Shown here: in pieces, positions 54,592-62,159 of the stretch | Position numbering within the stretch: the first letter of the stretch is position 1 | Layout of the letters: the number at the start of each line of letters is the position of its first letter | Origin: CAVYTF01 sp963708205 | GTDB taxonomy: Bacteria; Bacteroidota; Bacteroidia; Chitinophagales; Chitinophagaceae | NCBI GenBank assembly: GCA_963708205.1 | Contig: OY970196.1 | Location: 1,860,001-1,924,000 of the forward strand | Direction of reading: 5' to 3' | Length of the DNA: 64,000 nt | Notes under the pieces: generated by a model | Told to the model about the DNA's origin: nothing | The model's input: the letters and a program-made list of their open reading frames with translations, nothing else | The model's database searches: none | Made by a program: the position numbers and the translations under genes

Positions 54592-55734
54592 TTATTTTCT
54601 TAATGCTTCTCTTGCAATAACTATTTTTTGTATCTCCGAAGTGCCTTCGCCGATCGTACAAAGCTTTGCATCGCGATAAAATTTTTCTACAGGAAAATCT
54701 TTAGTGTATCCATAACCGCCAAATATTTGCACTGCATCATTAGCAACTTTTACACTGACTTCACTGGCATAATATTTTGCCATGGCTGCTTCCTGCGTTA
54801 CATTTTTATGGTTGTCTTTAAGATAACATGCCTTTGAAATCAAAAGATCCGCAGCCATAATTTCCGTAGCCATATCAGCGAGCTTAAAACTTATTCCCTG
54901 GAAATTAGAAATGGCTTGTCCGAATTGATGACGCTCTTTTGAATATTGCAAAGCTGCTTCATAGGCTCCTTTTGCAATGCCCAACGCTAAAGATGCAATA
55001 GAAATTCTTCCGCCATCAAGCACTTTCATTGCCTGGTGAAAGCCTTCTCCAACATTTCCTAAACGGTTTTCATCGTCAATCACACAGTTATCAAATATCA
55101 TCTCTGCAGTTTCGCTTGCGCGCATGCCGAGTTTATTTTCTTTTTTTCCACCGGCAAATCCTTTTGTTCCTCTTTCAACAATAAAAGCGGTGGAATTATT
55201 TTTTGCATGCGGCTCTCCGGTTCGCGCCATTACTACCGCAATATCTCCTGTAATGCCGTGTGTTATCCAGTTTTTTGTTCCGTTCAAAATCCATTTATTT
55301 CCCTCCTGTTTGGCTGTGCATTGCATATTGCCGGCATCGCTGCCGGTGTTTGCTTCCGTTAGTCCCCAGGCGCCCAAAAACTCTGCTGATGCAAGTTTCG
55401 GTAAATAATTTTTCTTCTGCTGTTCATTGCCAAACATCAAAATATGGTTAGTGCAAAGTGAATTATGTGCAGCCAAACTCAATCCGATTGACCCGCAAAC
55501 CTTTGATATTTCTACAATAATTTCTTTGTATTCAAAATATCCTAAGCCTGCGCCACCATATTCCTCAGGAACAAGCGCGCCCATTAAACCCAATTCACCC
55601 ATTTTTTTAAAGATATTTAAGGGAAATTCCTGCGCTTCATCCCATTTCATCACAAATGGTTTTATGTATTGCTGCGCAAAATCTCTGGCTGTTTGCCCAA
55701 CTTGTTTGGTTATTTCTGACGATTCAAAATTCAT
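54592..55734 (-). CDS. Acyl-CoA dehydrogenase
   Basis: A 380-residue FAD-dependent dehydrogenase for beta-oxidation or branched-chain acyl-CoA breakdown. Family marks: PEEYGGAGLGYFEYKEI, WGLTEANTGSDAGNMQC (FAD/substrate signature), the middle beta domain, and the C-terminal IFGGYGYTKDFPVEKFYRDA followed by IGEGTSEIQKIVIARE, where the Glu of GEGT is the expected catalytic base. It is short-chain or medium-chain-like in length; the acyl specificity cannot be read. It converges on clpX with a 25-base gap and starts next to a minisatellite. Confidence 0.95.
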   Translation of the reverse strand: MNFESSEITKQVGQTARDFAQQYIKPFVMKWDEAQEFPLNIFKKMGELGLMGALVPEEYGGAGLGYFEYKEIIVEISKVCGSIGLSLAAHNSLCTNHILMFGNEQQKKNYLPKLASAEFLGAWGLTEANTGSDAGNMQCTAKQEGNKWILNGTKNWITHGITGDIAVVMARTGEPHAKNNSTAFIVERGTKGFAGGKKENKLGMRASETAEMIFDNCVIDDENRLGNVGEGFHQAMKVLDGGRISIASLALGIAKGAYEAALQYSKERHQFGQAISNFQGISFKLADMATEIMAADLLISKACYLKDNHKNVTQEAAMAKYYASEVSVKVANDAVQIFGGYGYTKDFPVEKFYRDAKLCTIGEGTSEIQKIVIAREALRK

Positions 55735-56100
55735 TGGCTACCTTTTGTTAGTTTGCAAATATAAGCAAAGCAGTCTGTGTGATTACTTTCAATGCGCACT
55801 TTAAACTCTTCGGTGCACATCCTAAACTTTATGGTGCGCACTGTAAACTCTATGGTATGCACTGTAAACTCTATGGTACGCACTGTAAACTCTATGGTAC
55901 GCACTGTAAACTCTATGGTACGCACTGTAAACTCTATGGTGCGCACTGTAAACTCTATGGTACGCACTGTAAACTCTATGGTGCGCACTCTAAACTCTTC
56001 AGTGTGAACTATAAATTCTTAAATGTTTACAATAATCTTGGTACTTACGGTTCTGCATTATTGCAATATTTTCAATAATTTTACAGACTAAATTCCTTAC
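55735..56100. other. Intergenic region dominated by a 21-bp minisatellite
   Basis: 366 bases between the divergent acyl-CoA dehydrogenase and amylase genes. Most of it is the tandem array annotated separately. The remaining ~75 bases before the amylase start are AT-rich, with a short imperfect hairpin (TTATTG...CAATAA) near 56060. Confidence 0.6.
55795..56025. repeat. Minisatellite A: 21-bp unit, 10 copies plus one degenerate
   Basis: Ten consecutive units plus one decayed unit, core CTGTAAACTCTATGG with flanking GTACGCA or GTGCGCA. Units 3-9 (55837-55983) are nearly identical; the outer units diverge, as expected for an array that expands in the middle. There are no spacers, so it is not CRISPR. 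The unit contains no stop codons in several frames, which creates false open frames on both strands. Confidence 0.95.
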
Positions 56101-57450
56101 ATGTTCAAATCAAAAAATTACTTTCTTTTCAGTATAATTTTTCTTTTCTCTTTTCAAAATATTTTTAGTCAGCCGCAAACAATTGATGGTCATCCTGCCT
56201 GGATCATGCAGGGAAATATTTATGAAGTGAATGTAAGGCAATATACACCGGAGGGAACTTTCAACGCATTTGAAAAAAGTTTGCCGCGCCTCAAGGCAAT
56301 GGGTGTACAAACGCTTTGGTTCATGCCCATCAATCCAATCAGCAAAACAGACAGAAAGGGAAGCCTGGGAAGCTATTATGCCATTGCGAATTACACGGCA
56401 ATAAATCCTGAATTCGGTACCATGCAGGATTGGAAAAATTTAGTGATGCAATGTCACGAAATGGGTTTTAAAGTTATCATAGATTGGGTTGCCAACCATA
56501 CCGGCGCAGATAATTATTGGATGACCAAACATCCTGATTTTTATGTGCATGACAGTACAGGAAAAATAGGTTATCCATACGATTGGACAGATGTGAGGCA
56601 GTTAAACTATAAAAATATGGAAATGCAGGACAGTATGATTGCTGCCATGAAATTCTGGATTGAAAAAACAGGTGTTGATGGTTTTCGCTGCGATTATGCA
56701 ACAGGTCCGCCAACTTCTTTTTGGAAAAGATGTATTCCTGAATTGAAGAAAGAAAAAAATATTTTTATGCTTGCGGAAGCGGATGATCCATCTTTGGCAC
56801 AAGCAGGTTTTGATTGCGACTATACCTGGAGTGAATTTAACATGATGAAATTAGTTGCGAAAGGCGCGCGTCCTGCATTTGCAATAGACAGCGTTATTGA
56901 TAAGCTCGATCATACTTTTCCGCCAACTGCCTTGAAAATGTATTTCACCAGCAATCATGATGAAAACAGTTCTAACAAAGCAGATTTCGGTACAATGCCG
57001 GGAGCCAGCCATGCACCTTTTGCAGTGCTTACACAAACTATTGGCAGAAGCATTCCTTTAATTTATAGCGGTCAGGAAGAACCTGTATTGCGTGCAATAA
57101 GATTTTTTGATAAAGACACTATTCAGTTTAAAAATTATGCGCGTGCAAATTTTTATTCCACACTTTTACATTTAAGAAAAGCAAATGCGGCACTTGCAGC
57201 TGATGCTGCTTTTATTAAACTAAAATCATCAAACGATGCAGCTATTTATGCATACCAACGAACAGCAAATGGCGAAAAAGTGTTGGTGATTTTAAACCTG
57301 ACGAATCAGCCGCAAAGTTTTTCGCTTCCACAGGAAAAAGTTGAAGGAACTGCTTTAAATATATTTTCTAAAAAAACAGAGCACATAAAAAATGATCAAA
57401 ACTTTCATCTCGCTGCGTGGGGATATTTGGTTTACTCGTATCATTCGTAA
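56101..57450 (+). CDS. Secreted alpha-amylase family (GH13) glycoside hydrolase
   Basis: A 449-residue exported enzyme (signal ends NIFSQ). GH13 motifs: region I VIIDWVANHTG at 125-135, region II GVDGFRCDYA with nucleophile Asp198, region III MLAEADDP with acid Glu226, and region IV FTSNHDENS with Asp287. The barrel is followed by a small C-terminal beta domain (VLVILNLTNQPQSF). Subfamily and substrate cannot be fixed by eye, but it acts on alpha-glucan outside the cytoplasm. The Rrf2 gene begins 10 bases after its stop, so the two are probably co-transcribed. It is the only visible enzyme that fits the substrate of the Sus-like locus at 12-19 kb. Confidence 0.92.
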   Translation: MFKSKNYFLFSIIFLFSFQNIFSQPQTIDGHPAWIMQGNIYEVNVRQYTPEGTFNAFEKSLPRLKAMGVQTLWFMPINPISKTDRKGSLGSYYAIANYTAINPEFGTMQDWKNLVMQCHEMGFKVIIDWVANHTGADNYWMTKHPDFYVHDSTGKIGYPYDWTDVRQLNYKNMEMQDSMIAAMKFWIEKTGVDGFRCDYATGPPTSFWKRCIPELKKEKNIFMLAEADDPSLAQAGFDCDYTWSEFNMMKLVAKGARPAFAIDSVIDKLDHTFPPTALKMYFTSNHDENSSNKADFGTMPGASHAPFAVLTQTIGRSIPLIYSGQEEPVLRAIRFFDKDTIQFKNYARANFYSTLLHLRKANAALAADAAFIKLKSSNDAAIYAYQRTANGEKVLVILNLTNQPQSFSLPQEKVEGTALNIFSKKTEHIKNDQNFHLAAWGYLVYSYHS

Positions 57451-57460
57451 TTTTGATTAA

Positions 57461-57910
57461 ATGCTTTCAAAAAAAACAAAATATGCTATCAATGCATTGG
57501 TTTATTTAGCAAAAGATAACAGCGGGAAACCCATTCAAATAAGCAGGATTGCAGAGAGTGAAAATATTCCAAGAAAATTTCTTGAAGCAATTTTACTCGA
57601 CTTGCGAAATGCAGGAATGCTCAGCAGCAAAAAAGGAAAAACAGGCGGATATTATTTGCACATGCAGCCTTCAGAAATAAATATTGCAGATGTTGTACGG
57701 CTTTTCGATGGAGCAATTGCTTTGCTGCCATGTGTTGCGCATAAATATTATGAACGTTGCGAAGAATGTAAAGACGAAGCTGTTTGTGGCATAAGAAGTA
57801 TTTTTTCTGATCTTCGGACAGAGACAGTAAATATTTTAAAGAATGCCACGTTGAAAGAAATCATTTCGCGCAATGAAAATATGATGCGATTAAAAAATGC
57901 GCAGGTTTAA
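57461..57910 (+). CDS. Rrf2-family transcriptional regulator
   Basis: A 149-residue winged-helix regulator. The N-terminus (MLSKKTKYAINALVYLAKDN, then IPRKFLEAILLDLRNAGML) is the Rrf2 DNA-binding domain. Four cysteines follow at C-x8-C-x2-C-x5-C (LLPCVAHKYYERCEEC and VCGIR), a pattern able to hold an Fe-S cluster or metal; it is close to but not the same as IscR or NsrR. It is between a GH13 gene and modA, with 10- and 41-base gaps. It may sense redox or sulfur/molybdenum state and control modAB; this is inference from position. Confidence 0.9.
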   Translation: MLSKKTKYAINALVYLAKDNSGKPIQISRIAESENIPRKFLEAILLDLRNAGMLSSKKGKTGGYYLHMQPSEINIADVVRLFDGAIALLPCVAHKYYERCEECKDEAVCGIRSIFSDLRTETVNILKNATLKEIISRNENMMRLKNAQV

Positions 57911-57951
57911 AATTCCTTCAATCAAAAAAAAATTCTTCACTAAATTATTTC

Positions 57952-58710
57952 ATGAAAAAGATATTGCTTTTAATAGTTGCAATATCATTCTTAATAAATT
58001 TTACTACAGCGCAAAAAAAAATTACGGTTGCTGCTGCGGCAAATATGCAATACACAATGGAAGCCTTAAAAACCGAATTCAACAAAACAGACAAAACAGA
58101 AATAGATGTTGTGTTGGGTGCATCAGGCAAGCTTACACAACAAATTATGCAAAGCGCACCGTTTGATATTTTTATTTCGGCTGATACTGCTTTTCCTAAA
58201 AAATTAGCAGACAGTAATTTTGCTGCTGAACAACCAAAAGTATATGCGCAGGGCTTATTGGTTTTATGGAGCGCAAAAGATGATGTGCAACCAACAGCAG
58301 ATTTAAAATTATTGTTGAATGATAATATTCAGCACATTGCTATTGCCAATCCTAAAACAGCACCTTACGGAACAGCAGCAGAATTTATTTTGAAGAAATA
58401 TAAGTTGTATGATAAGGTTGCATCAAAGCTTGTAACCGGAGAAAGCATTACGCAAACAAGCCAGTTTATTGCAACAAAAGCTGCGGATATTGGCTTCACG
58501 GCAAAGTCAATTGTCATATCTGATGAAATGAAGGGAAAAGGAAAATGGGTTGAATTAAACCGCAATGATTATCCACCGATAAAGCAAGCAGCGGTATTGT
58601 TGAAATATGGACGGCAAAACAATGCAGCAGAAGCAAAAAGGTTTTATGATTTTTTATTTTCTGCAAAAGCAAAATCTATCTATAAAAAGTTCGGATACAT
58701 TGTAAAATAA
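57952..58710 (+). CDS. modA: Molybdate ABC transporter substrate-binding protein
   Basis: A 252-residue periplasmic binding protein (signal ends FTTAQ). ModA marks: ITVAAAANMQYTMEAL, a GASGKLTQQI oxyanion-contact segment, PFDIFISAD, NPKTAPYGTAAEF and the C-terminal DFLFSAKAKSIYKKFGY. It binds molybdate or tungstate and delivers it to ModB. modB starts one base after its stop (58712), so the two are translated together. Confidence 0.93.
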   Translation: MKKILLLIVAISFLINFTTAQKKITVAAAANMQYTMEALKTEFNKTDKTEIDVVLGASGKLTQQIMQSAPFDIFISADTAFPKKLADSNFAAEQPKVYAQGLLVLWSAKDDVQPTADLKLLLNDNIQHIAIANPKTAPYGTAAEFILKKYKLYDKVASKLVTGESITQTSQFIATKAADIGFTAKSIVISDEMKGKGKWVELNRNDYPPIKQAAVLLKYGRQNNAAEAKRFYDFLFSAKAKSIYKKFGYIVK

Positions 58711-58711
58711 C

Positions 58712-59383
58712 ATGCTTGAATTATCACCTTTATGGCTTACATTAAAGCTTGCATTTTCCACTACACTTATTCTTTTTTTCATTGCCGTTCCAATCGCTAA
58801 CTGGTTATCGCACAGTAAAACAATTTTTAAAACTATTGCAGAAGTTATAGTGAGCATGCCATTGGTATTACCGCCATCTGTGATTGGCTTTTATATGTTG
58901 CTGGCGTTTAGTCCGGGCAATACATTTGGGGCATTTTTAGAAAAATGGTTTAATGTGCGCCTTGTATTTTCGTTTGAAGGATTATTAATTGCGTCTATTA
59001 TTTACAGCTTACCATTTATGGTGCATCCCATTCAAAGCGGGCTTGCATCTTTATCACCGAGTTTAAAAGAAGCATCCTATTCTTTAGGTAAAACAAAATG
59101 GCAAACCTTGATAAAAGTATTGTTGCCAAACATTAAATCATCGTTGCTTACAGGTATTGTATTAACATTTGCACATACCGTTGGCGAGTTTGGTGTGGTG
59201 CTCATGATCGGCGGAAATATACCAGGCAAAACACGCACTGCATCGGTTGCTATTTATGATGAAGTGGAAGCGTTCAATTATCACAATGCAAATGTGTATG
59301 CGGGTATATTGATACTACTATCGTTTATTATTTTGTTTACAATGTATTTGGTGAATAAGAAAATGCAGGTAAAATATGTATGA
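58712..59383 (+). CDS. modB: Molybdate ABC transporter permease
   Basis: A 223-residue inner-membrane permease with five to six helices. The EAA loop that contacts the ATPase is LKEASYSLGKTKWQTLIKVL, and the last part (FAHTVGEFGVVLMIGGNIPG) matches ModB. An ATP-binding subunit (modC) is expected next but is absent: after the stop there is only a 26-codon frame that does not resemble ModC (59380-59460, overlapping the stop as ATGA). The transporter must therefore use an ATPase encoded elsewhere or be incomplete. Confidence 0.93.
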   Translation: MLELSPLWLTLKLAFSTTLILFFIAVPIANWLSHSKTIFKTIAEVIVSMPLVLPPSVIGFYMLLAFSPGNTFGAFLEKWFNVRLVFSFEGLLIASIIYSLPFMVHPIQSGLASLSPSLKEASYSLGKTKWQTLIKVLLPNIKSSLLTGIVLTFAHTVGEFGVVLMIGGNIPGKTRTASVAIYDEVEAFNYHNANVYAGILILLSFIILFTMYLVNKKMQVKYV

Positions 59384-59521
59384 TTTTTTCTCTTGGATTG
59401 ATAAGAATTTCATTCAGCATTTTAATGCATCAAATAATTTCCGCGTTTGAATGCACTTAATATTTCTGTTGTAATTTTATAATAGTTTTTATCCGCTGAA
59501 AATTTTTACTAAAACCATTGT

Positions 59522-60271
59522 ATGAAAAAACTTTCTAACCTTTTATGGGCAATTTCAGCCGTTCTAATTTCTACCATTGCAGCAAACGCACAGATGTATG
59601 CAGGATTGAAAGGCGGAATCAGTATTCCCAATCTCACTGCAGGCGGCGGTAACCCGGTGAGCAGCGGATGGTCATCACGACTTGGACCATATTTCGGAGC
59701 CGTGGGTGAATATCAATTATCAACATTATTTTCCATTCAGGCAGAGCTAAATTATTCTTCCCAGGGCGGCAAAAAAGACGGCAAGCAAGCTATTGCAACC
59801 AGTGATTTCTTTAATGGACAAGCCCCTCCCGGCACTCCAAAATATGTGTATGCAAACTATACCAGCGTAGTGCGGCTTAATTATATTGAACTGCCCGTTA
59901 TGCTGCATTTCAATTTTGATCTTGGCAATACTATGGTCTTTTTTATTGGCGGCGGACCTTATGCCGGCTATCTTTTAAATGCCAAAAATATCAACAGCGG
60001 CAGCAGCCCGGTGTATGAAGATAAAGACGAAACCGTGCAGCTTGCGCCTACGCAATCCTTCGATTCCACGCAGGATATTACTGCCGATATAAAGCGATTT
60101 AATTTTGGCATCCAGGGCGGCCTGGGACTTGCTTTTAAATTAGGAGATAACAAATTGGTACTTACAGGCGGCGGCAATTATGGCTTTGTAAACATTCAGA
60201 AAAATACAGATAACGGGCAGAACAAGACAGGCGCAGCAACGGTAACGCTCAGTTATTTGTTTCAGTTGTAA
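59522..60271 (+). CDS. Outer-membrane beta-barrel protein (PorT-like OMP family)
   Basis: A 249-residue exported protein (signal ends AANAQ). The mature part is built of alternating strands typical of OMP_b-brl_2/PorT-like proteins: MYAGLKGGISIPNLTAGG at the start, FGAVGEYQLSTLFSIQAELNY, FIGGGPYAGYLLNAKN, FGIQGGLGLAFKLGDN and the final TVTLSYLFQL. Function unknown; likely an eight-stranded barrel. It is 138 bases downstream of modB and is followed at once by the second minisatellite. Confidence 0.85.
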   Translation: MKKLSNLLWAISAVLISTIAANAQMYAGLKGGISIPNLTAGGGNPVSSGWSSRLGPYFGAVGEYQLSTLFSIQAELNYSSQGGKKDGKQAIATSDFFNGQAPPGTPKYVYANYTSVVRLNYIELPVMLHFNFDLGNTMVFFIGGGPYAGYLLNAKNINSGSSPVYEDKDETVQLAPTQSFDSTQDITADIKRFNFGIQGGLGLAFKLGDNKLVLTGGGNYGFVNIQKNTDNGQNKTGAATVTLSYLFQL

Positions 60272-60662
60272 CTAAAACTATTTTCTAAGTTAAAAAAAGG
60301 TGTCGTCAGGCTTTCTGATGAGGTTATCAGACTTTCTGCAGAGGTCAGCGGATTTTCCGCTGAGGTCATCAGATTTTCCGCTGAGGTCATCAGATTTTCT
60401 AACGGGTTCGTCGTACTCTGCGCTGAGGTCCTCAGACTTTCTGACGATGTCACCAGATGTTCCGATAAGCTCATTGAATTTTGTGATAAGCCCATCCGGC
60501 AGACTGAAAACAGCATTTTTTTCATTTAACCGCTTATTGGCGCAGCACAGTGTTGCCGCTCTTGCACAAGGAAATTATTTATCAGCATAAAAACAAGCGA
60601 AGGAGAAAGGACTGAGAAGTTTGTGAAGGAATAAAAAAGTAATTAGCAAGAACCGTAACATT
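60272..60662. other. Intergenic region containing minisatellite B
   Basis: 391 bases between the barrel gene and the SGNH hydrolase gene (convergent). About 210 bases are the 21-bp array. The last ~150 bases (60509-60662) contain no recognisable gene or terminator. Open frames through the array on both strands are judged repeat artefacts. Confidence 0.55.
60299..60508. repeat. Minisatellite B: degenerate 21-bp unit, about 10 copies
   Basis: Ten consecutive 21-base units, core GAGGTCATCAGATTTTCC; units 2-4 (60341-60403) are best conserved and the flanking ones decay. G+C is about half, clearly above the surroundings. The period equals that of minisatellite A, but the sequences are not obviously related. 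On the minus strand the units read as seven-residue repeats of the type ENLMTSA. Confidence 0.88.
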
Positions 60663-61412
60663 TCAAGGCTTTTTACCCGCAAAAGAAACCGGGAAAGCAT
60701 TACTCCGAAGGCAAAGGCTATCCGGAATATCTTTTTTCAGTACACGTTTGTAGAGAATTGCATGACCGGCATTGTTCAAATGAATGCCGTCGCCACTATC
60801 ATACTTATATAAAATACTGTCTTTTGCTGTCGCAAGCCCTGTCTGAAAATCTATTGCCTTTTCTTTATAGTAATCTTTTATCCAGGTAAATAATTTATCC
60901 TGACTTTTTACCTGTGCTGCGCTAAAATTATTTCTTGGTTGTGTGGTTGATACCCAGACAGGCACATTTGATTCGGTTGCCCGGTTTGTTATTCTTTTAA
61001 AATTTTCTTTTTGTTCAGACAATGAATAGCCCTCGGCTGCATCATTGCTGGGGTAATTAATGATAATAGCATCAGGATGCAGCTTTAAAGCTGCTGATAT
61101 ATTATGCCCTGCAAGCGGTGAAGGTCTTCCAGCAGGCGGCGTATAATCTGTCGGTTGGGCAGCATAGGTGGTAGTGCCTGCTACTGCTAAATTATCTACA
61201 ACGTATGCTGTATCAATTCTTTTAAGTGAGTCTGTAAATTTTCCCACCCACGCATGCGCATAATTAGAGGCTCCGTCGCCTGCAGCAGTAGATGAACCTA
61301 ATACAACTATATGAAATGGTTTATTGCAGATCTGTGCAACTGCACCCTGCGATACGAGCAACAATGCAATGCTGATGATTAAAAAATATTTTTTATTTCG
61401 CATAGTATTCAT
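60663..61412 (-). CDS. SGNH/GDSL-type hydrolase
   Basis: A 249-residue exported esterase-like protein (signal ends AVAQ). The SGNH blocks are visible: block I IVVLGSSTAAGDGAS (GSS in place of GDS, nucleophile Ser), a Gly in block II around VAGTTTY, the Asn in IINYPSNDAAEGY, and block V DGIHLNNAGH with catalytic Asp and His. It probably removes acyl groups from carbohydrate or acts as a lysophospholipase-like esterase in the periplasm; the substrate is unknown. An alternative start at 61403 (MRNKKYFLI) is possible. It is 3 bases downstream of the MlaE gene. Confidence 0.88.
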   Translation of the reverse strand: MNTMRNKKYFLIISIALLLVSQGAVAQICNKPFHIVVLGSSTAAGDGASNYAHAWVGKFTDSLKRIDTAYVVDNLAVAGTTTYAAQPTDYTPPAGRPSPLAGHNISAALKLHPDAIIINYPSNDAAEGYSLSEQKENFKRITNRATESNVPVWVSTTQPRNNFSAAQVKSQDKLFTWIKDYYKEKAIDFQTGLATAKDSILYKYDSGDGIHLNNAGHAILYKRVLKKDIPDSLCLRSNAFPVSFAGKKP

Positions 61413-61415
61413 CTT

Positions 61416-62153
61416 TTACAACAGCAACGCAGCCAATAAATAATCTGCGAGTAAAATTAAAATACAACTTACAACAACAGCTCTGGTACTTGCTCTGCCA
61501 ATTTCAAGCGCGCCGCCCTGCACATAAAAACCATAGTACGCAGACACGCTGCTAATGATAAATGCAAACGTATAAGCCTTGTACATTGCAAACACAATGT
61601 TGTAAGTATTTAAATTTTTGCGCAGTCCTTCATCAAATAAATCAGAGGATAATACGCCACTTAAATTTCCTGCAAGTCTTCCGCCCCAAATGCCCAGCAC
61701 CGCTGATATTACCACAAGACACGGAATAACAACAAATGCCGCAATAATTTTTGGCGCAACCAAATAACTTGTTGGGTTGATGCCCATTATTTCAACCGCA
61801 TCAATTTGTTCACTCACACGCATATTACCAAGTTCACTTGCTATCTTACTTCCCACAACACCGGCAAGCACAATGCATAAAACTGTTGGTGATAATTCTA
61901 ATATCATACTGTCTCGCACGATCTGCGCTATTGTTGATGGAGGCACAAGCGGACTTACCAATTGATATGCCGTTTGAACGGTTGTAACTGCTCCTAAAAA
62001 AAGAGAGATGATAATAACAATCGGTAAAGAACCAATGCCGATCTCAGAACATTGATGCATGAATTCTTTCCAGTACATCTTGAAGTTTTCAGGCTTGGAA
62101 AACATGCTTTTCAGCATCAGTAAATATCTTCCAACATGCGTAAGTAAACCCAT
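61416..62153 (-). CDS. MlaE-family ABC transporter permease
   Basis: A 245-residue inner-membrane permease of the MlaE/YrbE family, which moves phospholipids between the membranes for outer-membrane asymmetry. The family motif is visible in VVGSKIASELGNMRVSEQID, followed by AVEIMGINPTSYLV; five hydrophobic helices fit. The ATPase (MlaF) and MCE protein (MlaD), normally adjacent, are not in the window to its left; the malic enzyme gene separates any upstream partner. It ends 3 bases before the SGNH hydrolase gene and starts 6 bases after the malic enzyme stop. Confidence 0.92.
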   Translation of the reverse strand: MGLLTHVGRYLLMLKSMFSKPENFKMYWKEFMHQCSEIGIGSLPIVIIISLFLGAVTTVQTAYQLVSPLVPPSTIAQIVRDSMILELSPTVLCIVLAGVVGSKIASELGNMRVSEQIDAVEIMGINPTSYLVAPKIIAAFVVIPCLVVISAVLGIWGGRLAGNLSGVLSSDLFDEGLRKNLNTYNIVFAMYKAYTFAFIISSVSAYYGFYVQGGALEIGRASTRAVVVSCILILLADYLLAALLL

Positions 62154-62159
62154 TCTTTC

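Noticed and set aside
55795..56025. CRISPR array
   Set aside because: Units are contiguous with no spacers, the period is too short, and no cas genes are present.
55731..56078. Open frames on both strands through minisatellite A, encoding seven-residue repeats
   Set aside because: They exist because the 21-bp unit is a multiple of three and lacks stops in several frames; they overlap on both strands and have no plausible start context or homologs recalled.
59380..59460. 26-codon frame overlapping the modB stop as a modC remnant
   Set aside because: The short product shows no Walker motif or ModC-like start, so it cannot be called a gene or pseudogene.
60262..60590. Open frames on both strands through minisatellite B
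   Set aside because: Same period effect. A coding role on the minus strand cannot be fully excluded, so it is kept only as a question in the findings.
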